NCBI GenBank assembly: GCA_910589315.1
Contig: CAJUTB010000004.1
Span: 1 to 64,000, forward strand
Length of the DNA stretch: 64,000 nt
Origin: an uncultured Oscillibacter sp.
Lineage (GTDB): Bacteria > Bacillota > Clostridia > Oscillospirales > Oscillospiraceae
Direction: 5' to 3'
Below the pieces are notes generated by a model. The model had not been told where the DNA came from and made no database searches. It was given only the letters and a program-made list of their open reading frames with translations. The position numbers and the translations under genes are program-made. Below are positions 44,284 through 52,195 of the stretch, piece after piece. Positions within the stretch are counted from its first letter, which is position 1. The number at the start of each line of letters is the position of its first letter.

Positions 44284-44327
44284 TTTCTGCCATGCGGCAG
44301 AAAAAGAGGACGCATTTGCGTTCTCTA
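44284..44327. terminator. Convergent terminators of lplA and the MBL gene
   Basis: TTTCTGCC / GGCAGAAA (44284-44303) ends lplA with partial symmetry. AGAGGACGCA / TGCGTTCTCT (44305-44326) followed by T-run on the minus strand ends the MBL gene. Confidence 0.7.
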
Positions 44328-45044
44328 AGGCGTGTTACAGACCTGTTCCCGCTGGAAAGGGTCCATGAGCAGCCGAACATCCATGCCGTCCAGCTGCGCG
44401 GCGGCCTTGGCGGCGGCTTTCCGGTAATTGTAAAGATCGTCGCCGGCAAACGGCAGGTGATAGACCAGCAGCGTTTTGGGCCGGATATGCTTTTGTACAA
44501 ATTCCCGTCCCCGTTTCAGCGTGATCCAAGGGAAATCCAGCAACGCCAGGTCCACCGGCCCGCTCTCTGCCAGAAACGCCGCCAGCTCCGGGGCGCACAA
44601 GGCGCAGTCTCCCGGAATCAGGACGCGGAAGCCCTGATGCTCCAGAAGAAGGCCGTAATGAGCAACGTGCGCGTATTGGGGGCCTTCGTGGGGGAGGTGG
44701 AGGAAGTCCAGCGTATAGTCCGGCAGCTTGAGCCGTTCCCGGCGGCCCGACAGCAAAAGCTGTTCGGGGAAAAAGGTTTCCGGAAGAATGGGCTTGGCCT
44801 TGGGCCAGCGTTCCAGGGCCAGACGAGTCAGGGTGCGGGAGAAGTGGTCCGGATGACAGTGGGTGTAAAACAAGATGTCCGGCGCGGCAAAATCCGGGTG
44901 AGTGGTAATCGCCTCCCAGAGCGCGGGCGTGACGGCGGAAAAACCGGGAACCTTCCGGCGGTGGAGGGCGTCGGCCCAAAGGCGGAGGGAATCAAGCTGC
45001 AAAGCAATCCCCGCGTTTGCGCTGAGTGTGACTTGTGTCATCAT
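44325..45044 (-). CDS. MBL-fold metallohydrolase
   Basis: A 239-residue metallo-beta-lactamase-fold protein. The metal motif is FYTHCHPDHFSR (HxHxDH form), with further ligands probable in LIPGDCALC and VYHLPFAGDD. Start at 45044 follows AGGAAAGGG; the frame runs 48 codons farther without a ribosome site. It belongs to the UlaG-like cytoplasmic branch by appearance; substrate unknown. It is inverted relative to its neighbours and interrupts the lplA-TRAP-dehydrogenase series. Confidence 0.85.
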   Translation of the reverse strand: MMTQVTLSANAGIALQLDSLRLWADALHRRKVPGFSAVTPALWEAITTHPDFAAPDILFYTHCHPDHFSRTLTRLALERWPKAKPILPETFFPEQLLLSGRRERLKLPDYTLDFLHLPHEGPQYAHVAHYGLLLEHQGFRVLIPGDCALCAPELAAFLAESGPVDLALLDFPWITLKRGREFVQKHIRPKTLLVYHLPFAGDDLYNYRKAAAKAAAQLDGMDVRLLMDPFQREQVCNTP

Positions 45045-45185
45045 GAACGATACACCCTTTCCTGAACGGTTTGTGTTTACGATACCACATTTCCGGAAAA
45101 AAACCAGGGAAAAAGTGATAAAAAGTTGGGAGCGGTTCGGGGCGGTTTTTTGTGAAAACCGGACAGTTCCCTTGGAAAATGTCCA

Positions 45186-45211
45186 CATAAACGGAACCTC
45201 GAGGTTCTGTG
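45186..45211 (+). promoter_or_regulatory. Palindrome upstream of the TRAP transporter
   Basis: GAACCTCGAGGTTC (45194-45207) is a perfect 14-bp dyad with outer CCACA / TGTGG arms. It lies 55 bp before dctQ and may be an operator or a leader hairpin. It differs from the TGGT dyad. Confidence 0.45.
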
Positions 45212-45261
45212 GAGCGGTTCGGGAGACGGACCGCAGTATGATAAAAGAAGGGATTGATTCA

Positions 45262-45771
45262 ATGAAAGCCTACAAAAAGCTCATGAGCGGAGTTGCTACC
45301 ATTGAAAAAGTCGTGATCAGCGTTCTGTTGATCTTCGTCACTGCAATTACGTTTGCAAATGTGGTGGTGCGGAAGCTCTCCAACAGCCAGTTTGCCTGGT
45401 CGGAGGAAATGGTGATCAACCTGTTTGTGCTGCTGATTATGCTGGGCTGCGCTTTGAGCGCACAGGAAGGGAGTCTGATCAGCCTGTCTCTGATCTACGA
45501 CCGGCTGAACAAGACGGCGAAAAAGGTGTTTGTCACCATCATTTCGATTACCAATCTCGTATTCTGGGGCGTCCTGCTGTGGACCGGCTGGGAGAAGGTC
45601 GCGTCTCAGATAGACTCCGGAAAGCGGACCTCCTCGCTGGGCTGGCCGGAATGGGTGTTTACGATTTTCCTGCCCATCGGCGCGGTGTTCCTGATTCTGC
45701 ACAGCATTGAATTTTTTATTGACAACGTTCTGGGCGACGGCCTGGAGGAAAAGGAGGAACTGCCTCAATGA
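45262..45771 (+). CDS. TRAP transporter small permease (DctQ-like)
   Basis: A 169-residue membrane protein with four hydrophobic segments, typical of DctQ. VVRKLSNSQFAWSEEMVINLF is the family motif region. The start at 45262 has AGAAGGGA upstream; a longer open frame is not supported. It overlaps the large permease gene by four bases (ATGA). Confidence 0.93.
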   Translation: MKAYKKLMSGVATIEKVVISVLLIFVTAITFANVVVRKLSNSQFAWSEEMVINLFVLLIMLGCALSAQEGSLISLSLIYDRLNKTAKKVFVTIISITNLVFWGVLLWTGWEKVASQIDSGKRTSSLGWPEWVFTIFLPIGAVFLILHSIEFFIDNVLGDGLEEKEELPQ

Positions 45772-47078
45772 TTAACTTTATCCTATTCGGCAGCTTCTTT
45801 GTCCTGCTATTTCTGAATGTTCCGATCTGCGTGAGCCTGGGTATGTCGTCGGTGTTTGCCATGCTGTATTCCGGGGACAAGATCGTTTCCATCGTGCCGA
45901 CAAACGTCTATAACGGCATGGCAAAATTCCTGCTGCTGGCGATTCCGTTCTTCGTGCTCTCCGGCAACATCATGGCGAAGGCCGGTATCTCCACCCGTCT
46001 GGTCCAATTCATTGACGACTGCATTGGCCACCGGCGGGGCGGCATTGCGATTGTGTGCGTCGTGGTGGCCTGCTTCTTCGGTGCGATCTCCGGTTCCGGC
46101 CCGGCCACCGTGGCGGCCCTGGGCATCATCCTGATTCCCGCCATGATCAACCGCGGCGGCTTTTCGGCCTCCTTCTCCTCGGCTATGATGGCGACGGCTT
46201 CTTCCATTGCCATTGTCATTCCGCCCTCCATTGCCTTCGTGGTCTATGCGTCGATTACCGGCGTTTCCGTGGGCGATATGTTCATGGGCGGCATTCTCCC
46301 CGGTATTATGATGGGTCTGGCCCTGGTGATCATCATTATGATCGAGGTCCGGAAAAAGGGCCTGCCCGCCTCTCGGGAAAAGGCCACCTGGGGCGAGCGT
46401 TGGAAATCCTTCCGGACGGCCTTCTGGGGCTTCCTGATGCCGGTCATCATCCTGGGCGGTATCTACGGCGGCATTTTCACCCCGACGGAAGCGGCGGCGG
46501 TGTCCGTGGTTTACGGACTGGTTGTGGGCCTGTTCATTTACCGCGAGGTCAAGATCAAAGACCTGTATGACCTTCTGGTGGACTCCGGCAAGACCACCGG
46601 CGGCATTATGCTCATCATCGGCGCGGCCACGCTGTTTTCTTACATCTGCACCGTCCACGGCATTTCCAAGGCGGCGCAGGGCCTGCTGCTGACCGTTGCC
46701 AGCAACAAGTACATTTTCCTGGTCATCATCAACGTCATTTTCCTGATTGCGGGCTGCTTTGTGGACGCAAACTCCGCCATGTACATTTTCATTCCGATCA
46801 TGTATCCCGTGGCCCAGCAGCTGGGCATCGACCTGGTACACTTCGGTGTCATCGCCACGGTAAACCTGGCCATTGGTCAGGTAACGCCGCCGGTGGGCGT
46901 GAATCTGTTCGTTGCGATCGGCGTGAGCGACAAGCTCAAGGACGTGAAGGACAAGACGCGCGTGACCATTGAGACGATTTCAAAAGCCGTGTGGCCCATG
47001 ATCATTGCCTGCGTGATCGCGCTGCTGGTCGTGACCTATGTTCCCTTCTTCTCCACCGTGTTTCTGAAGGGCGCGTAA
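45768..47078 (+). CDS. TRAP transporter large permease (DctM-like)
   Basis: A 436-residue protein with about twelve hydrophobic segments that forms the sodium- or proton-coupled channel of the TRAP importer. Typical DctM text includes FFGAISGSGPATVAALG and FTPTEAAAVSVVYGL. It is translated in coupling with DctQ and followed by the binding-protein gene after 70 bp. The family carries C4-dicarboxylates, 2-oxoacids, sialic acid and others. The dehydrogenase next door suggests a 2-oxoacid or acetoin-related acid, as inference. Confidence 0.95.
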   Translation: MINFILFGSFFVLLFLNVPICVSLGMSSVFAMLYSGDKIVSIVPTNVYNGMAKFLLLAIPFFVLSGNIMAKAGISTRLVQFIDDCIGHRRGGIAIVCVVVACFFGAISGSGPATVAALGIILIPAMINRGGFSASFSSAMMATASSIAIVIPPSIAFVVYASITGVSVGDMFMGGILPGIMMGLALVIIIMIEVRKKGLPASREKATWGERWKSFRTAFWGFLMPVIILGGIYGGIFTPTEAAAVSVVYGLVVGLFIYREVKIKDLYDLLVDSGKTTGGIMLIIGAATLFSYICTVHGISKAAQGLLLTVASNKYIFLVIINVIFLIAGCFVDANSAMYIFIPIMYPVAQQLGIDLVHFGVIATVNLAIGQVTPPVGVNLFVAIGVSDKLKDVKDKTRVTIETISKAVWPMIIACVIALLVVTYVPFFSTVFLKGA

Positions 47079-47148
47079 GAACATCTGGTATCTGCGCCGC
47101 TTAGGCGGCATCAGATAAACGCAACTGAATTTTTAAGGAGGAAAACAA

Positions 47149-48207
47149 ATGAAAAAGTTTCTTGCACTGATCCTCGCGCTGGCGTTGTGCCTGTCTCTGG
47201 CCGCCTGCGGCGGCGACAACACTTCCAGCGGTGATTCCACTGGCGGCGGCGACTCCGGCAGCGGTGATTCTGCCGGCGGCACCGAGTTCCCCACGATGAC
47301 CTGGAAGTATACCTGTTCCGCCACCGAGAACACCTGCTGGGCCGATATGGGCCGCGATTTCGGTGAGATGGTCAAGGAAGCCACCGGCGGCGCGATTACC
47401 GTGGAAGTCTACGCGGCCGACCAGCTGACTGCCGGCAACCAGACCGAAGGCATCCAGGGCGTTGTAGACGGCACCATTGAGCTGTCCGCACACTCCAACA
47501 TCATCTATTCCAACTTTGAACCCAAGCTGAACGTCGTGTCCCTGCCCTTCCTGTTCAGCTCCTTCGACGACGTGGACGCCAAACTGGACGGCGCGGCCGG
47601 CGAAGCCGTGGGCGAAGTCGTGGAAAGCATGGGCCTGCACCTGCTGGGCATTGCGGAGAACGGCTTCCGTCACGTGACCAACAGCGTCCGTCCCATCGAG
47701 AAGATGGCCGATATGCAGGGCCTGAAGCTCCGCGTAGCCGGTTCCGAGCTGCTGGGCGCAGCCTACACCAAATGGGGCGCAAACTGGACCAACGCCAACT
47801 GGTCTGAAGTTTACACCGGCCTCCAGACCGGCACCTATGACGGCCAGGAAAACCCCCTGCCCACCGCCGACGGCGCGTCCATTGCCGAGGTCCAGAAGTA
47901 TGTCACCTATTGGACCGGCATCTATGACTGCATCTTCTTCACCATGAACGGCGAACTGTATAACTCCCTGTCTCCCGAGCTTCAGAAGATCGTGGACGAG
48001 TGCGGCCGGAAGGCAGCGCAGAACCAGCGCGTTTTGGAGCGTCAGGGCGACGAGGAAGTTTTGAAGAAGTGGGAGGACGCGGGCGTGACCGTGACCCGTC
48101 TGTCCGACGAGGCGGCGGAAGAATTCCGTCAGGCGTCTCTGCCCTGCTATGACGAGTTTGCCGACGTGCTGACTCCCGAGCTGATCTCTGCTTTCACCGG
48201 CGAGTGA
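47149..48207 (+). CDS. TRAP transporter substrate-binding lipoprotein (DctP-like)
   Basis: A 352-residue extracytoplasmic binding protein. The signal peptide ends in a lipobox LSLAACGG with Cys20 as lipid anchor. A Ser/Gly/Asp linker of about 30 residues follows, then the DctP fold. The conserved ligand arginine is probably that in LKLRVAGSELL. GGAGGAAAACAA precedes the ATG. It gives specificity to the transporter. Confidence 0.95.
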   Translation: MKKFLALILALALCLSLAACGGDNTSSGDSTGGGDSGSGDSAGGTEFPTMTWKYTCSATENTCWADMGRDFGEMVKEATGGAITVEVYAADQLTAGNQTEGIQGVVDGTIELSAHSNIIYSNFEPKLNVVSLPFLFSSFDDVDAKLDGAAGEAVGEVVESMGLHLLGIAENGFRHVTNSVRPIEKMADMQGLKLRVAGSELLGAAYTKWGANWTNANWSEVYTGLQTGTYDGQENPLPTADGASIAEVQKYVTYWTGIYDCIFFTMNGELYNSLSPELQKIVDECGRKAAQNQRVLERQGDEEVLKKWEDAGVTVTRLSDEAAEEFRQASLPCYDEFADVLTPELISAFTGE

Positions 48208-48296
48208 GCAGAGGTTGAAAAAATGGTAAAATCTGCCTTCACGAAGTGAGGCTCCCCCCTGACAATCAACTCGTTTTCAAGTTGCGTTAGAGAGAC

Positions 48297-48327
48297 GGCA
48301 CGTGGCGGCAAAAACGCCGCGTGCCTT
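48297..48327 (+). terminator. Hairpin terminator after the TRAP genes
   Basis: Stem GGCACGTGGCG / CGCCGCGTGCC with a 7-base loop and a short T-rich tail. Readthrough into the following genes remains possible. Confidence 0.7.
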
Positions 48328-48395
48328 TCTCGCGCTAAAAATCCAGAAGCAATGGAAGAGTTTTTGTGAAAAACGTCTAAATGGAGGGTAAATCA

Positions 48396-48887
48396 ATGAG
48401 CGATATTATGCAAATGGCCGAGGGGCGTCTGGGCCGTATTATTGCCATCCGGCTGCTGCCAGGTACGGATCTGCTGCACGGTCTGGAAGAAGCCTGCCGC
48501 CGGGCAAACATCAATAACGGCGTGATTTTGAGCGCGATTGGCAGTCTCGACGGCGTGCGCTTCTGCGACCCGATTGAGATTGCGGGCCGGAGAGCGAAGT
48601 ACGGCTATGGCGAGCCGCTTCAGCTGGCAGGGGCGATTGAACTGACCAACGCCAGCGGCATTATCTGCCATGACGACCAGGGCGAAACCAATCTGCATGT
48701 TCATGTGACGCTGAGCGACCGTTACGGCACGGCCCACGGCGGCCACCTCGTCGAAGGCACCAAGGTTCTGCTGACGCTGGATGTGATCATAGCGGAGGTT
48801 GAGGGCGTCGAGATGGGCCGTCAGATGGACCCGGATCTGGAAGTCCCGGTATTCTGCCCGCGTCCGGCGGAGCCTGCGGGTAAATAA
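48396..48887 (+). CDS. PPC-domain (DUF296) protein
   Basis: A 163-residue protein with one PCC/PPC domain (RIIAIRLLPGTDLLHGLEEA, HVTLSDRYGTAHGGHLVEGT). In plants the domain accompanies AT-hooks; bacterial stand-alone forms are trimeric with a conserved metal-like histidine pocket (the histidines in NLHVHV and GGHL). The start at 48396 follows TGGAGGGTAA. It lies directly upstream of the dehydrogenase genes, 53 bp before E1 alpha, and may bind a related ligand. Function unknown. Confidence 0.85.
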   Translation: MSDIMQMAEGRLGRIIAIRLLPGTDLLHGLEEACRRANINNGVILSAIGSLDGVRFCDPIEIAGRRAKYGYGEPLQLAGAIELTNASGIICHDDQGETNLHVHVTLSDRYGTAHGGHLVEGTKVLLTLDVIIAEVEGVEMGRQMDPDLEVPVFCPRPAEPAGK

Positions 48888-48940
48888 GAAGTTCCTGTAT
48901 CATCAGTTTGTGCATATTAACGAAAAGGGGCGTGAAAACA

Positions 48941-49936
48941 TTGGCTAACAAGACGTATACAAAAGAGCAGCTGGCCGGTTTCTACCGTACGATGACACGC
49001 ATCCGGGCCTTTGAGGAAAAGGCGGCGGAGTATTTTACGAAGGGTATGCTGGCGGGCAACATTCATTTGAGCATCGGGCAGGAGGCCGCGGCGGCGGGAG
49101 CGTTTGCCGCAATGCAGCCGCAGGATTATTTCACCTCGACCCACCGGGGCCACGGTCACGCGATTGCCCGGGGCATGGACTCGAAACTGGCCATGGCGGA
49201 GCTGTTCGGCAAAAAGACCGGCTACTGCAAGGGTAAGGGCGGTTCCATGCACATTGCCGACATGGAGAAGATGAACCACCTGGGCGCGAACGGTATCGTA
49301 GGCGCGGGACAGGCGATCTCGGCGGGCAGCGCGCTGGCGTCGAAAATCGCGGGCGATGACAGCGTAACCGTGGGCTGCTTTGGCGACGGTTCCACCAACG
49401 AGGGAACCTTCCATGAATCTCTGAATATGGCTGCGGCGTGGAAACTGCCGCTGGTCTGGTTTATCGAGAACAACTGCTACGGCGTGTCCACGGAGATTCA
49501 CCGCGTGACGAATACGCCGGACCTTGCGCCCCGCGCGGCGGCTTACGGCGTGCCCTATGCCGTGGTGGACGGCACAAATCCCACGGAAGTCTATGAGGCC
49601 ATGCAGAAGGCCATGGAACACGCCCGTTCCGGCAAGGGCCCCTATGTGGTGGAGGCCAAGGTGTACCGCTATCAGGGCCACTACTGCGGCGACCCGGCGG
49701 TTTACCGTCCGGCGGAATACATGGAAAACGCGCTGAAAAACGACGCCATTGAAAAGCTGGGCCAGCGGCTTCTGGAAGCCGGCGCAACCCAGGAGGAACT
49801 GGACGCGATGAAGCAGGCGGCGGACGAGGAAATGACGGCGGCGGTACAGTTCGCCATTGATTCGGATTACCCGGACCCGGCGGAGGCCCTAACGGATATG
49901 TACGCCAGCGACAATGAAAGGTGTGTGGCGAGATGA
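48941..49936 (+). CDS. 2-oxoacid/acetoin dehydrogenase E1 component, alpha subunit
   Basis: A 331-residue thiamine-diphosphate subunit. The ThDP motif runs from GDGSTNEGTFHE to FIENN. The size and pairing match AcoA of acetoin dehydrogenases and short PdhA forms. The start is probably TTG at 48941, 10 bases after AAAAGGGG; other in-frame starts lack a ribosome site. It overlaps the beta gene by ATGA. The complex decarboxylates a 2-oxoacid or cleaves acetoin and passes the acyl group to lipoate. Confidence 0.93.
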   Translation: MANKTYTKEQLAGFYRTMTRIRAFEEKAAEYFTKGMLAGNIHLSIGQEAAAAGAFAAMQPQDYFTSTHRGHGHAIARGMDSKLAMAELFGKKTGYCKGKGGSMHIADMEKMNHLGANGIVGAGQAISAGSALASKIAGDDSVTVGCFGDGSTNEGTFHESLNMAAAWKLPLVWFIENNCYGVSTEIHRVTNTPDLAPRAAAYGVPYAVVDGTNPTEVYEAMQKAMEHARSGKGPYVVEAKVYRYQGHYCGDPAVYRPAEYMENALKNDAIEKLGQRLLEAGATQEELDAMKQAADEEMTAAVQFAIDSDYPDPAEALTDMYASDNERCVAR

Positions 49937-50913
49937 GCAAGAAAATTACCATCAGCAAGGCCATCGGCGAAGCCTTGCACGAAGAAATGGTGCGGGACGA
50001 AAAAGTCTTTATCATAGGCGAAGATATGGCCGTCATGGGCAACGTGTTCGCCATTACGAAGGGATTTCTGGAAGAATTCGGTCCCAATCGGGTGATTGAC
50101 ACGCCGATTTCGGAGGAGGGCTTCTGCGGCATGGCGGTAGGTGCGGCCATGCGCGGAATGCGGCCTGTGGTGGAGCTGATGTATAACGACTTTGCCACTG
50201 TGGCGGCGGACCCGCTGCTGAACCAGGCGGCCAAAATGCGGTACATGACCGGCGGACAGGCGACGGTGCCGATGGTGCTGCGCGCGCCCATGGGCGCGGG
50301 CCGCCGGAATGCCGGACAGCACTCCCAGTCGCTGGAGAACCTGTTCTGCCATTTCCCGGGCCTGAAGGTCGTGGCCCCCTGCACCGCCAAGGATGCCAAG
50401 GGCCTGCTCAAGACCGCCATCCGGGACGATGACCCGGTGATTTTCCTGGAACATAAGCTGCTGTATGCCCGCAAGGAGGAAATTCCCGAGGAGGAATATA
50501 CCATTCCCCTGGGTCTGGCCGACGTGAAGCGGGAGGGCAAGGACCTTACCGTCATCACGTGGAGCCGGGAGGTCAATTTCGCCCTGGAAGCCGCCAAGAC
50601 ACTGGAAGCGGAGGGGATTGACGTGGAAGTCCTGGACCTGCGGTCCCTGGTGCCGCTGGATTGGGACGCCATTGTGAAGTCCGTCTCCAAGACGCATAAT
50701 GTGATTATCGTGTCCGAGGAAGTGAAGCGCGGCAGCTACGCGGGCGAGCTTTCCGCCCAGATCGCGGAGGAGCTGTTCGACGAGCTGGACGCGCCGGTGG
50801 AGCGGGTTTGCGGCCTGAACATCTGCTCTCCCTTCAGCCCCACGCTGGAGGACGAGAACTTCCCCCATCCCGAGACCATCGTCAAGGCCGTCAAGCACGT
50901 GCTGAACAAGTGA
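49933..50913 (+). CDS. 2-oxoacid/acetoin dehydrogenase E1 component, beta subunit
   Basis: A 326-residue partner of E1 alpha. Conserved text includes VFIIGEDMAVMGNVF, RVIDTPISEEGFCGMAVGAA and RAPMGAGRRNAGQHSQSLE. The start at 49933 overlaps the alpha stop codon by four bases. Features favour the acetoin dehydrogenase/pyruvate dehydrogenase group over the branched-chain group, but this cannot be fixed by eye. Confidence 0.94.
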   Translation: MSKKITISKAIGEALHEEMVRDEKVFIIGEDMAVMGNVFAITKGFLEEFGPNRVIDTPISEEGFCGMAVGAAMRGMRPVVELMYNDFATVAADPLLNQAAKMRYMTGGQATVPMVLRAPMGAGRRNAGQHSQSLENLFCHFPGLKVVAPCTAKDAKGLLKTAIRDDDPVIFLEHKLLYARKEEIPEEEYTIPLGLADVKREGKDLTVITWSREVNFALEAAKTLEAEGIDVEVLDLRSLVPLDWDAIVKSVSKTHNVIIVSEEVKRGSYAGELSAQIAEELFDELDAPVERVCGLNICSPFSPTLEDENFPHPETIVKAVKHVLNK

Positions 50914-50929
50914 GGAGGGGACGTATACA

Positions 50930-52177
50930 ATGGCTTTTGAAGTATTGATGCCCCAGTTGGGCCTGACCATGGAGGAAGGCACGGTTTCCGAGTGGAAAAA
51001 GCATGAAGGCGACGCCGTAAAGGCTGGAGATGTGATTTTGGAGATCACCACCGACAAGCTGACGAATGAAGTCACCAGCGAATTTGACGGCACACTGCTG
51101 AAGATTGTCGCCCAGGAGGGCGAGGATGTGCCGGTGAAGGGCCTCCTGGCCTACATCGGACAGCCCGGCGAGGCTGTGGGCGGAAGCGCGCCCGCGCCTG
51201 CCGCCGCACCGGCGGAGGCGGCTCCTGCGGCCGCAGCCCCTGCCGCCGCGCCGGTTCCGGCTCCCGCGGCGGTGAACGGCTCCCGCATTCGGATTTCCCC
51301 GCTGGCGCGGAAGACCGCCGCGAAATTGGGCGTGGATTACAGCCATCTCAGCGGGTCCGGTTCCTCGGGGCGGATTACCCAGAAGGATATCCTTGCTGCC
51401 GTGGAAGCGCAGAAGAACGCACCGGCAGAGGCGGCTCCTGCCGCCGCACCCGCCGCAAAACCGGTGGCCAAGTCCGGCGGTCTGGAGCTGATGGAGGGCG
51501 ACACGGTTGTGAAGCTGGCCGGTATGCGTAAGGTGGTTGCCGAGCGGATGTGGGCTTCTCACAACGAAATCCCGCCGGTCACGCAGAATATCAAGGTTGA
51601 TGTTACCGCGCTGATGAAGTTCCGCAAGATGCTGCTGGCGGAAACGGGAAAGAAATATTCCGTCAATGACCTGATTCTCAAGGCGACCGCCAAATGTCTC
51701 CGGCAGCATCCGGAAATGCTGGTGAGCTATGACGGCGACCGGATTATTCAGCGGGCGCACGTGAATCTGGGCGTTGCCGTGGCGTTGGATGCGGGTCTGA
51801 TTGTCCCTGTCATCCGCGACGCGGACAAAATGGGCCTGGACGCGCTCTCCGCCGCCGCCAAGGACCTCGCCGCCCGCGCCAAGGAAAATAAGCTGACTCC
51901 CGACGAATACAAAGGATCCACCTTCACCGTCTCGAATCTGGGAATGTTCGGCATTGAGACCTTTACTCCGATCATCAACCAGCCTGACGCCGCGATTTTG
52001 GGCGTGTGCGCCATTGCGGACGAGCTGGATATGGACGAGGAAGGCAAGCTGTTCAAAAAGCAGGTCATGCGGCTGTCTGTGACCCTGGATCACCGTCTGC
52101 TGGACGGCGCGGTAGTGGCGAAGTTCGAGATGGACCTGCGGGATCTGCTTCAGAATCCCATGCAGATTGTGCTGTGA
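50930..52177 (+). CDS. Dihydrolipoamide acyltransferase (E2)
   Basis: A 415-residue core subunit. One N-terminal lipoyl domain (1-80, lipoyl lysine in EITTDKLTNEV), an Ala-Pro linker, a peripheral subunit-binding domain (ISPLARKTAAKLGVDYSHL), a second Ala-rich linker and the catalytic domain with SVTLDHRLLDGAVV. GAGGAGGGG precedes the ATG. The lipoyl domain is nearly the same as the one at the start of the next gene. Confidence 0.95.
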   Translation: MAFEVLMPQLGLTMEEGTVSEWKKHEGDAVKAGDVILEITTDKLTNEVTSEFDGTLLKIVAQEGEDVPVKGLLAYIGQPGEAVGGSAPAPAAAPAEAAPAAAAPAAAPVPAPAAVNGSRIRISPLARKTAAKLGVDYSHLSGSGSSGRITQKDILAAVEAQKNAPAEAAPAAAPAAKPVAKSGGLELMEGDTVVKLAGMRKVVAERMWASHNEIPPVTQNIKVDVTALMKFRKMLLAETGKKYSVNDLILKATAKCLRQHPEMLVSYDGDRIIQRAHVNLGVAVALDAGLIVPVIRDADKMGLDALSAAAKDLAARAKENKLTPDEYKGSTFTVSNLGMFGIETFTPIINQPDAAILGVCAIADELDMDEEGKLFKKQVMRLSVTLDHRLLDGAVVAKFEMDLRDLLQNPMQIVL

Positions 52178-52195
52178 GCGGAGGAATGAGCGAAA

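Noticed and set aside
44902..45261. N-terminal extension of DctQ by 120 codons
   Set aside because: The extension lies opposite the MBL gene and its upstream region; the ATG at 45262 has a ribosome site and begins a normal DctQ.
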